9,775 nucleotides of DNA, from positions 1 to 9,775 of the forward strand of contig CAZFWC010000023.1 of assembly GCA_964522515.1 (NCBI GenBank), in the 5' to 3' direction. The DNA comes from CAYNCE01 sp964522515 (GTDB lineage Bacteria; Patescibacteriota; Patescibacteriia; UBA2196). A program made the translations under genes and the position numbers. The notes under the pieces are model-generated. The model was not told the DNA's origin. It ran no database searches and worked only from the letters and a program-made list of their open reading frames with translations. This document shows, piece by piece, positions 1 to 4,967 of this stretch. Numbering within the stretch: position 1 is the stretch's first letter; each line of letters opens with the position of its first letter.

Positions 1-1
1 G

Positions 2-46
2 GGAGTTAAAATCGGCGAATCTATTTTTATAAAGTTCTCTTTGTGA
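2..46 (+). CDS. Possible 3' end of an unidentified plus-strand gene (partial)
   Basis: Reading from base 2, the plus strand is open to a TGA at 44-46 and would encode the C-terminal residues GVKIGESIFIKFSL. It is proposed because of position: the stop lies 13 bases before a strong bidirectional terminator (60-95), and the minus-strand zinc-ribbon gene ends on the other side at 111, which is the usual layout of two convergent genes sharing a terminator. Codons are mostly A/T-ending, with some uncommon ones (AAG, TTC, ATC) and a TGA stop. Fourteen residues cannot be assigned to a family. An opposite-strand reading of the same bases resembles class II aminoacyl-tRNA synthetase motif 1, so this call is weak. 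Confidence 0.35.
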   Translation, partial: GVKIGESIFIKFSL

Positions 47-59
47 AAAAAATCAAAAA

Positions 60-95
60 CAAAAAAGAGCCACAAGCGCTCGGGACTCTTTTTTG
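60..95. terminator. Bidirectional intrinsic terminator
   Basis: A perfect 10-bp stem is formed by CAAAAAAGAG (60-69) and CTCTTTTTTG (86-95). The inner CC/GGG bases extend it partly around a short loop. The A-run on one side and T-run on the other make it work in both directions. On the minus strand it closes the greA/zinc-ribbon operon; on the plus strand it would close whatever gene ends near base 46. Confidence 0.85.
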
Positions 96-110
96 TTTTA
101 AACTGCCACA

Positions 111-242
111 TTAAAAACCATCTTCTTCATCCTCCTCCTCTACCGAACTTATTTGTTCTTTAAAATCATCATTTTTGCAAACATCACAAATTTCCTTTTC
201 ATTATTTTTAAGTGGCATTCCGCAAAATTTACATTCTTTCAT
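111..242 (-). CDS. Small zinc-ribbon protein, 43 aa
   Basis: This short gene runs from ATG at 242 to TAA at 111. The protein begins MKECKFCGMPL and carries two CxxC knuckles, C4-x2-C7 and C19-x2-C22, which is the four-cysteine pattern of a treble-clef or zinc-ribbon fold binding one Zn2+. The C-terminus (residues 34-43) is strongly acidic (EEEDEEDGF). Codon use matches the neighbours (AAA, GAA and AAT dominate). It starts 54 bases after the greA stop on the same strand and ends 15 bases before the terminator at 60-95, so it is probably the second gene of a greA operon. There is no clear Shine-Dalgarno sequence, as for most genes here. The exact role is unknown; an accessory to transcription or translation is a guess from its partner only. 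Confidence 0.72.
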   Translation of the reverse strand: MKECKFCGMPLKNNEKEICDVCKNDDFKEQISSVEEEDEEDGF

Positions 243-296
243 AAATTTTTACTGGCTGTGTCAATTGTTTTTGAATTAACACAAATTTATTGCTAT

Positions 297-770
297 TTAA
301 TTAACTTCAATTATTTTATATTTTATTATTCCTTTTGGCACTTTAATTTTTACAACTTCACCTATTTTTTTATTAAGAAAAGCATTACCAATTGGGGATT
401 CATTAGAAATCAAACCTGCTGACGGATTGGCTTCTTCACGACCAACAATTTTATATTCTTTTACAATTTTGCCTTTTTCATCTTTAATTTTAATTTTTGA
501 TCCAACTTTAACAATTCCGTCTGATTTTGTTTCTTTAATAATCACAGCATTTTGTAAAATATAATTAAGTTCAGCAATTCTGCCCTCAATAAAAGCTTGT
601 TCATTTTTTGCTTCGTGATATTCAGCATTTTCTTTTAAATCTCCAAATTCTTTTGCTAAATTAATTTTTTCAGCAATTTCTTTTCGTTTAGTATTTATTA
701 AATTATACAATTCTATTTTTATTTTTTCTAATCCTTGTTTTGTAATATATGTTTGATTTGAATTTGACAT
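297..770 (-). CDS. greA: Transcription elongation factor GreA
   Basis: GreA binds the secondary channel of RNA polymerase and stimulates cleavage of the 3' end of backtracked transcripts so that elongation can resume. The 157-residue length is standard for the family. The N-terminal half (about residues 8-75) is the antiparallel coiled coil. Its tip carries the signature GDLKENAEYHEAK at 43-55, with acidic residues D44 and E47 corresponding to the Mg2+-coordinating pair of E. coli GreA (D41/E44). The C-terminal half (about 80-157) is the FKBP-like domain, with the conserved stretch ISNESPIGNAFLNKK at 121-135. The ATG at 770 lies about 28 bases after the expected start of transcription from the promoter at 805-833. 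No Shine-Dalgarno sequence is visible. A small zinc-ribbon gene follows in the same direction. Confidence 0.97.
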   Translation of the reverse strand: MSNSNQTYITKQGLEKIKIELYNLINTKRKEIAEKINLAKEFGDLKENAEYHEAKNEQAFIEGRIAELNYILQNAVIIKETKSDGIVKVGSKIKIKDEKGKIVKEYKIVGREEANPSAGLISNESPIGNAFLNKKIGEVVKIKVPKGIIKYKIIEVN

Positions 771-804
771 ATTTTTATTTTAATTTTTTATTTTTATACT
801 TACA

Positions 805-833
805 AAGATACATCAACCCGAAAATCTTGTCAA
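805..833 (-). promoter_or_regulatory. Sigma-70-type promoter for greA
   Basis: On the minus strand TTGACA (833-828) is a perfect -35 box. It is followed after exactly 17 bases by TATCTT (810-805), a 4/6 match to the -10 consensus. This places the transcript start near 798 and gives a short, AT-rich leader before the greA ATG at 770. The promoter lies just beside the end of the palindromic repeat that begins at 841. Confidence 0.7.
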
Positions 834-840
834 GAAACTG

Positions 841-898
841 GTTGGCTCCATCCCTCCCCGCCTGCCAAAGATCACTGGTGGGCAGGTTGGGTGGAGCC
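841..898 (+). repeat. Palindromic repeat family 1, copy A (with nested hairpin)
   Basis: The outer stem GGCTCCA (844-850) pairs with TGGAGCC (892-898) and is extended by CCC/GGG. Inside it lies a second hairpin, CCTGCC (861-866) with GGCAGG (881-886). The element is far more GC-rich than its surroundings. It shares the leading GTTGGCTCCATC with copy C (2903-2930) and, in reverse orientation, with copy B (942-972). Neither strand has a T-run after the stem, so it is not a standard intrinsic terminator. Confidence 0.8.
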
Positions 899-941
899 TG
901 TTTGTTTGTTTCAGTAAAAATTTTAATATTAGTCTGAACAC

Positions 942-972
942 GGTGGCTCCACGCGTGAGTGATGGAGCCAAC
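942..972 (-). repeat. Palindromic repeat family 1, copy B (inverted)
   Basis: GGCTCCA (945-951) pairs with TGGAGCC (963-969) around an 11-base loop. The right end GATGGAGCCAAC (961-972) is the exact reverse complement of the left end of copy A (841-852). The two copies therefore form a head-to-head pair bounded by a perfect 12-bp inverted repeat over 132 bp. Copy B lies only 6 bases beyond the mrdA stop codon and would fold in the 3' end of the mrdA transcript. Confidence 0.78.
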
Positions 973-978
973 ATCAAT

Positions 979-2883
979 TTATTTTTCAAAATACCATTTT
1001 AAAATTTCCTTTGCCACTGGAACAGCAATTTTATCACCAGCACCACCGTTTTCAATTAAAATTGTTAAAACAATTTCTGGATTTTCATAAGGAGCAAAAA
1101 CAGTGAACCACGCGTGCGAATTTTCTTCACCACCAACCTGAGCTGTTCCAGTTTTACCTGCGCTTGTAAAAGGCAAATCATTTAAACCTAAAGCTGAACC
1201 ATTTGTCACAGCTTGTCTTAGACCTTCGCGAACAATTTGAATATTTTCATTTTTAATAAAATTTTGATTAACAATTTTTGGCTTAATAATTTGTTTAGTG
1301 TTTTTATTTTGATTAATAATTTCTTTTACTAAATAGGGTTTGTAAAATATTCCGCTGTTAGCAATAATTGATGTTAAATTATTTATTTGTAAAGGAGTGA
1401 CTAATAAATCACCCTGACCAATTGATAAATGATAAGTGTCACCAATGTACCAATCCTCATTTTTAACTTGTTTTTTCCATTCACGACTTGGCAAAAATCC
1501 AGTTGCTTCATTTGGCAAATCAATTCCTAATTTTTTTCCAAAACCAAATTTATTTGCGTAATTTATAATTTTTTCCAAACCTAATCCCTTAAAATCTTTA
1601 TAGCCTCCACCAATATAATAAAAAAAAGTATTAACTGAATTTGCTAAAGCTTTTATTACATTTGTCTGTCCGTGCCCACCAATTTCCCAATCTGGAAAAT
1701 ACCACTGATCTATTTTAATTCCTCCAACACTTAAAATTGATGTTTGACGAGAAATAATTTTTTCTTCAAGAGCTGTTGCTGCCAACATTGGTTTAATTGT
1801 TGAACCTGAAGGATATTCTCCGCTGATTGCGCGATTAAATAATGGTTGATCTTTATTATTTAAAACATAATTTATTTCTTCTTGAAATTTTTTTGAATCA
1901 TTAAAAATATTATTATTAAAATTAGGCAAAGAAATTATTGCTAAAATTTCTCCTGTGTTTGGATTTTGCGCGATTGCTACAGCTTTTGTTTTGTTTATTT
2001 TTTGCAAATGATTTTCTAAAATTTCTGTTATTTTTTCAGTTAATTCAAAATCAATGCTTAATTTTAAATCACTGCCAGAAACTGCGTTAAGTTGATTTAA
2101 AATTTTTATTACTCTTCCCTGTGAATCAACTTCGTATTCAATTTTTCCGTGCTTACCGCGTAATTCATTTTCATAAAATTTTTCTAAACCAACTTTTCCA
2201 ATTAAATCAATAAATTGATAATTTTCATTTTTTAAATTTTTCCATTCATCTTGATTAATTTTTCCTAAATAACCTAATGTGTGGCTTAAATTTTCATAAT
2301 AATATTTTCTTTGTGAACTAAGTTGCAGTTGAAATTCTGAATAATTATTTTGATTGCTTTTCAAAATCATTGCTTTTTCATAATTTATATCAAAAACAAT
2401 AAAATCAGTTTGTTCATCTTGTATTTGATTAAAATTTTTTTCAATGATTTCATCTTTAGACAGATTAGTTAAAAAAATAATTTTATTAATAAAGTTTAAA
2501 TTATCTTTTTTTTCTGTCCAAATATTTTTATTAATTAATAAATTAAATTTAGGAAGATTGTCAGCTAATTTTTTATTATTATTATCATAAAAAATTCCAC
2601 GAGGCGCTGGAATAATTTCTGTTTTAATTCTGTTCCCTTCCGCAATTGAGTAAAATTCAGATCCTTTTATAATTTGCAAATAAAAAACTCTACATATTAA
2701 AAAAAATATCATTAAAAAAGCAATTAAAAAAAATAATCTTAATCTGCTTTCTGGCACGGTTTTTGTTAAATTTTTTGTGTATTTTTTATCAATAAAAAAA
2801 TCATCATTTGAATTGTTTTCTTTTTTCAAACTAAAACCGTGATTGTTGCTTAGTGTTGTGTCTGGAGTAATAAATGGATTCAT
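979..2883 (-). CDS. mrdA: Penicillin-binding protein 2 (elongasome D,D-transpeptidase)
   Basis: This class B penicillin-binding protein cross-links peptidoglycan during side-wall elongation, normally with the RodA glycosyltransferase, and is anchored in the inner membrane facing outward. Numbered from the chosen start (634 aa), residues 48-70 form the single membrane anchor. The dimerisation (pedestal) domain follows, with RGIFYD at about 95-100. The transpeptidase domain has all three active-site motifs: SxxK as STIK at 361-364 (nucleophile S361), SxN as SVN at 416-418, and KTG at 577-579 within AGKTGTAQ. An ATG at 2913 would add ten residues, but that extension comes from a palindromic repeat (2903-2930), so the ATG at 2883 is preferred. 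A separate promoter lies at 2958-2986. No rodA or mreBCD gene is present in the window. The cytoplasmic N-terminal tail of about 47 residues is somewhat long and polar. Confidence 0.95.
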   Translation of the reverse strand: MNPFITPDTTLSNNHGFSLKKENNSNDDFFIDKKYTKNLTKTVPESRLRLFFLIAFLMIFFLICRVFYLQIIKGSEFYSIAEGNRIKTEIIPAPRGIFYDNNNKKLADNLPKFNLLINKNIWTEKKDNLNFINKIIFLTNLSKDEIIEKNFNQIQDEQTDFIVFDINYEKAMILKSNQNNYSEFQLQLSSQRKYYYENLSHTLGYLGKINQDEWKNLKNENYQFIDLIGKVGLEKFYENELRGKHGKIEYEVDSQGRVIKILNQLNAVSGSDLKLSIDFELTEKITEILENHLQKINKTKAVAIAQNPNTGEILAIISLPNFNNNIFNDSKKFQEEINYVLNNKDQPLFNRAISGEYPSGSTIKPMLAATALEEKIISRQTSILSVGGIKIDQWYFPDWEIGGHGQTNVIKALANSVNTFFYYIGGGYKDFKGLGLEKIINYANKFGFGKKLGIDLPNEATGFLPSREWKKQVKNEDWYIGDTYHLSIGQGDLLVTPLQINNLTSIIANSGIFYKPYLVKEIINQNKNTKQIIKPKIVNQNFIKNENIQIVREGLRQAVTNGSALGLNDLPFTSAGKTGTAQVGGEENSHAWFTVFAPYENPEIVLTILIENGGAGDKIAVPVAKEILKWYFEK

Positions 2884-2902
2884 AAAAATTGCAAAATTTT
2901 CA

Positions 2903-2930
2903 GTTGGCTCCATCCCTCTTGGGTGGAGCC
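2903..2930 (+). repeat. Palindromic repeat family 1, copy C (in the mrdA leader)
   Basis: GGCTCCA plus CCC (2906-2916, with one bulged T) pairs with GGG plus TGGAGCC (2921-2930) around a TCTT loop. It is the most compact copy of the family seen also at 841-898 and 942-972. It lies between the mrdA promoter (2958-2986) and the preferred mrdA start (2883), so it should fold as a stem-loop in the mrdA 5' leader, ending about 20 bases before the start codon. Confidence 0.8.
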
Positions 2931-2957
2931 ATTTTGTTCTAATTCTAAGTCGCCTCT

Positions 2958-2986
2958 ATTTTAGCAAAAAGATTAAATACTTGCAA
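2958..2986 (-). promoter_or_regulatory. Extended -10 promoter for mrdA
   Basis: On the minus strand TTGCAA (2986-2981, 4/6 match to the -35 box) is followed after 17 bases by TAAAAT (2963-2958, 5/6 match to -10). The -10 is preceded by TGC, giving the extended TGn element. Transcription would start near 2951 and yield a leader of about 68 bases holding the stem-loop at 2906-2930. TTGCAA is its own reverse complement and a TAAAAT lies 16 bases away on the other side (3003-3008), so a weak divergent promoter toward fmt is possible. Confidence 0.6.
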
Positions 2987-3033
2987 TTTGAAATTTTGTT
3001 TTTAAAATGGTAGATTAAAATGTAAGATTTAAT

Positions 3034-3175
3034 AGCGTTGTTTACACTTTTTTAATTTAAAATTTCAGATAAATAGAATTAAAATGCTTAAAATTTGGTT
3101 TTTAATTGTCTTATAAGAAATTTTTTATTAAAAATGAATATTTATCCCATTAAGACAAAAAATATAAACAACGCT
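3034..3175. repeat. 142-bp AT-rich element with inverted ends (MITE-like or structured RNA)
   Basis: A perfect 11-bp inverted repeat, AGCGTTGTTTA (3034-3044) and TAAACAACGCT (3165-3175), bounds this stretch. The pairing continues inward to about 19 positions with two mismatches, which would be G-U wobbles in a minus-strand RNA. A second inverted pair, TTGTCTTA (3106-3113) and TAAGACAA (3151-3158), lies inside. It fills most of the gap between mrdA and fmt (2884-3197), in which I see no gene of convincing length. It could be a miniature transposable element or the template of a folded RNA or leader. No clear target-site duplication flanks it. Confidence 0.5.
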
Positions 3176-3197
3176 GGTGATTCTTACAATTAAAATT

Positions 3198-4220
3198 ATG
3201 AAAAAAACAAAAATCATTTTCTGGGGAACGCCAGAATTTGCTGAAATTATTTTAAAAAAAATAATTCAAGATAAAAATCTTGAAGTTTTAGCTGTGGTTA
3301 CAGCGCCAGATAAATCAGTTGGAAGAAAACATATTTTAACTTCTTCTTTAGTTAAAATTTTTGCTGAAAAAAATAATATTTCTATTTTACAACCTGAAAA
3401 ATTAGATGAAGATTTTATTAAAGAATTAAATAATTTATTAACCACCCCAACCCGTTCAAACTTGCCACTGGCAACTTTGAACTTAAAAAGGCGGGAAGAC
3501 TCTAATTCTGTTGATTTATTTGTTGTAGCAGCATACGGAAAAATAATTCCTTTAGAAATTTTAGAAATTCCAAAATATAAATCAATAAATATTCATCCTT
3601 CGCTTTTACCAAAATATCGTGGCGCGTCTCCAATTCAATCTACAATTTTAAATGCAGAAACAAAAACTGGAACAACAATTATTTTAATGGATGAAAAAAT
3701 GGACCACGGAAAAATAATTAAAAGTGAAAAATTAATAATTAAAAGTGACGACACTTACACTGATTTGCATAATAAATTAGCAGATTTGTCAGCTAAGATT
3801 TTGCTTAAAATTATTCCAGATTTTGTAAATGGAAAAATTCAGTTAGTTAAACAAGAACACAGCAAAGCAACTTTTTGTAAAATCATTAAAAAATCTGACG
3901 GAGAAATTAATTGGGAAAATACTGCTGAACAAATTTATAATCAGTGGCGAGCGTTTTTTAAATGGCCAAAAATTTATTCTCAATTAAAAATAAATAATAA
4001 AAAACAAACAATAAAATTTTTAGAAATTAAATTAACAAATTTAAAAACAAACAAACTAGCTGGTGAATTTTTTGTGGAAAATAAAAAATTATATATTTCT
4101 TGTAAAAACAAAACCACGCTTGAAATAATTCAACTTCAACCTGAAGGAAAAAAAATAATGAACGCGCAAAGTTTTATTAATGGATATTTAAAAATTGCAA
4201 ATAACACTAATTTTAGCTAA
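3198..4220 (+). CDS. fmt: Methionyl-tRNA formyltransferase with an in-frame insert
   Basis: This enzyme transfers the formyl group of 10-formyltetrahydrofolate to methionyl-initiator tRNA. The preferred start is ATG at 3198, giving the classic opening MKKTKIIFWGTPEFA; a GTG at 3177 lies inside the adjacent inverted repeat and adds nothing conserved. The 340-residue product has the catalytic triad N131, H133 and D169, in NIHPSLLPKYRG (131-142) and MDHG (168-171), with SLLP at 135-138. The C-terminal tRNA-binding domain covers about 225-335. The length exceeds the usual 310-315 because residues about 82-101 come from a palindromic repeat (3440-3500). That insert lies between the helix ending ELNNL and the strand DLFVVAAYG, probably a surface loop, and has rare codons for this DNA (CGT, CTG, AGG, CGG). 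All catalytic residues are intact, so the enzyme is probably active. No def (deformylase) gene is adjacent. Confidence 0.95.
   Translation: MKKTKIIFWGTPEFAEIILKKIIQDKNLEVLAVVTAPDKSVGRKHILTSSLVKIFAEKNNISILQPEKLDEDFIKELNNLLTTPTRSNLPLATLNLKRREDSNSVDLFVVAAYGKIIPLEILEIPKYKSINIHPSLLPKYRGASPIQSTILNAETKTGTTIILMDEKMDHGKIIKSEKLIIKSDDTYTDLHNKLADLSAKILLKIIPDFVNGKIQLVKQEHSKATFCKIIKKSDGEINWENTAEQIYNQWRAFFKWPKIYSQLKINNKKQTIKFLEIKLTNLKTNKLAGEFFVENKKLYISCKNKTTLEIIQLQPEGKKIMNAQSFINGYLKIANNTNFS
3440..3500 (+). repeat. Palindromic repeat family 2, copy inside fmt
   Basis: The core is a near-perfect palindrome: GTTCAAA (3454-3460) and TTTGAAC (3476-3482), then TTGCC (3462-3466) and GGCAA (3470-3474), with a C-C mismatch and an ACT loop. 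The flanks AACCACCCC-AACCC on the left and CTTAAAAAGG-GGG-AGA on the right match the repeat at 4922-4958 almost base for base. The fmt copy therefore looks like that element carrying about 24 extra nested bases. It is read in frame without a stop as fmt residues 82-101. Confidence 0.75.
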
Positions 4221-4235
4221 TAATAAAAATTAACA

Positions 4236-4264
4236 TTGACATTTTTATTAAAATAAACTAAATT
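4236..4264 (+). promoter_or_regulatory. Candidate promoter for the 4312-4842 gene
   Basis: A perfect -35 box, TTGACA (4236-4241), is followed after 17 bases by TAAATT (4259-4264), a 4/6 match to -10. The -35 box lies partly in the loop of a 10-bp AT-only inverted repeat (4221-4230 with 4241-4250) placed directly after the fmt stop codon. That repeat might act as a weak terminator for fmt. In DNA this AT-rich the -10 assignment is uncertain. Confidence 0.5.
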
Positions 4265-4299
4265 AAAAATAACTAACTAAATATTTTATAAATCAAAAC

Positions 4300-4306
4300 A
4301 GGAGGT
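4300..4306 (+). promoter_or_regulatory. Strong Shine-Dalgarno site
   Basis: AGGAGGT stands six bases after its GGAGG core from the ATG at 4312, a near-ideal ribosome-binding site. Most other genes in this window have no recognisable one, so it firmly fixes this start and suggests a high translation rate for the gene that follows. Confidence 0.85.
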
Positions 4307-4311
4307 TTAAA

Positions 4312-4842
4312 ATGAAAAAGTTTAAATTTAAAAAAGAAACTAAAAAAGAAATTTCTGCCTTAATACTTCTTGCAGTATTTTTTTTAACAATTCTTATATT
4401 GTTTTTTTCAATAATGGTTTGTTTGTCAACCAACACAGCAAATGCGCAAGAAACCAACTGGATTTTTAAAGGTGAAATTGAGGTTAAAATTGAAGGCAAA
4501 ATTAAAAAAATTAAAAACAGTGAGAAATGGGAGAGAAAAGATCTTGATGTGCAATTAATTACTGTAAAAAATTCTCATCAGGTGCTAATTAATACTGAAG
4601 ACAGAGAAATCCAAGTTGATTGCATAAAAGACAATTTCTCTGTAAAACTATTTAAAACAAAAAACGATTTTGTTAAAAGAAGTTTAAAAAATACTTCTTT
4701 AACAGAAGAAGATGTCGCAGATTTAAAAAATTTATCAACGCTAAGAAAAAGAAAGCCTAATTATATAAAAAATATGGCTTTTGAATTTTTATTGAAAAAA
4801 CTTGAAAACAATTGTGGGAAAATAGAACCTACAAAAAAATAA
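4312..4842 (+). CDS. Secreted or membrane-anchored protein of unknown function
   Basis: I do not recognise a family for this 176-residue protein. The N-terminus is lysine-rich (residues 1-13). A long hydrophobic segment follows (about 15-38), then NTANAQ at 41-46, which fits a signal-peptidase site after ANA. The protein is therefore either exported or held by one membrane segment. The mature part is highly charged, with beta-like stretches at 50-65 and 76-115 (for example GEIEVKIEGKIKKI) and a helical C-terminus. C104 and C168 are the only cysteines in the exported part and could form a disulfide. The gene stands alone, with its own candidate promoter (4236-4264), a near-perfect Shine-Dalgarno sequence (4300-4306) and an intrinsic terminator (4861-4892). 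Codon use matches the neighbours. That complete regulatory set makes it a convincing real gene despite the lack of a name. Confidence 0.85.
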   Translation: MKKFKFKKETKKEISALILLAVFFLTILILFFSIMVCLSTNTANAQETNWIFKGEIEVKIEGKIKKIKNSEKWERKDLDVQLITVKNSHQVLINTEDREIQVDCIKDNFSVKLFKTKNDFVKRSLKNTSLTEEDVADLKNLSTLRKRKPNYIKNMAFEFLLKKLENNCGKIEPTKK

Positions 4843-4860
4843 AAAACAACACAAACTTTT

Positions 4861-4892
4861 AGCCGTTCAACAGAACGGCTATTTTATTTTTT
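4861..4892 (+). terminator. Intrinsic terminator of the 4312-4842 gene
   Basis: A perfect 8-bp GC-containing stem, AGCCGTTC (4861-4868) with GAACGGCT (4873-4880) and an AACA loop, is followed by a T-rich tract at 4881-4892. It starts 18 bases beyond the stop codon and separates this gene from the next transcription unit. Confidence 0.9.
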
Positions 4893-4901
4893 AAAAAACT
4901 T

Positions 4902-4910
4902 TGGTATAAT
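4902..4910 (+). promoter_or_regulatory. Extended -10 promoter of the 449-residue gene
   Basis: TGGTATAAT at 4902-4910 is a perfect TGn-TATAAT extended -10 element. There is no good -35 box at the usual distance, where the previous terminator's T-tract lies; that is tolerated for extended -10 promoters. Transcription would begin near 4917, so the palindrome at 4935-4955 falls in the 5' leader. Confidence 0.7.
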
Positions 4911-4921
4911 AAAAAAATATT

Positions 4922-4958
4922 AACCACCCCCCAACCCCTCCTTAAAAAGGAGGGGAGA
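4922..4958 (+). repeat. Palindromic repeat family 2, leader copy covering a ribosome-binding site
   Basis: CCCCTCCTT (4935-4943) pairs perfectly with AAGGAGGGG (4947-4955) around an AAA loop. The right arm contains AAGGAGG, the only Shine-Dalgarno-like sequence before the ATG at 4968 (14 bases from the end of AGGAGG, or about 10 if the GGGGAG part is used). In the transcript the stem would mask that site. The flanks match the copy inside fmt (3440-3500). Confidence 0.75.
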
Positions 4959-4967
4959 AATAATTTT

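Noticed and set aside
153..422. Plus-strand open frame of 89 codons rich in F, I, Y and N
   Set aside because: It is the antisense shadow of the zinc-ribbon gene and the end of greA; the low-complexity content comes from reversed AT-rich codons.
844..898. Intrinsic terminator for mrdA
   Set aside because: The stem is strong but neither strand has a T-tract directly after it; a dispersed palindrome explains the sequence better.
749..937. Plus-strand open frame of 62 codons opposite the start of greA and across the repeats
   Set aside because: It overlaps the greA promoter and palindromic repeat copy A, has no family resemblance, and its composition follows the repeat.
841..972. Short CRISPR-like array
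   Set aside because: There are only two inverted copies with unequal interiors; no direct repeats with regular spacers and no cas genes are present.
2884..2913. Ten-residue N-terminal extension of mrdA from the ATG at 2913
   Set aside because: The first codons lie inside palindromic repeat copy C and are not expected in the family; the ATG at 2883 follows the leader hairpin.
3134..3193. Tiny plus-strand frame of 19 codons before fmt
   Set aside because: It is short, overlaps the inverted repeat, has no ribosome-binding site and shows no recognisable motif.
3177..3197. GTG start for fmt at 3177
   Set aside because: It adds seven residues ahead of the classic MKKTKIIFWGTPEFA start and lies right at the edge of the inverted repeat; ATG 3198 is standard.
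4293..4499. Minus-strand open frame of 68 codons
   Set aside because: It is antisense to the signal-peptide region of the 4312-4842 gene, which has a near-perfect ribosome-binding site on the plus strand.
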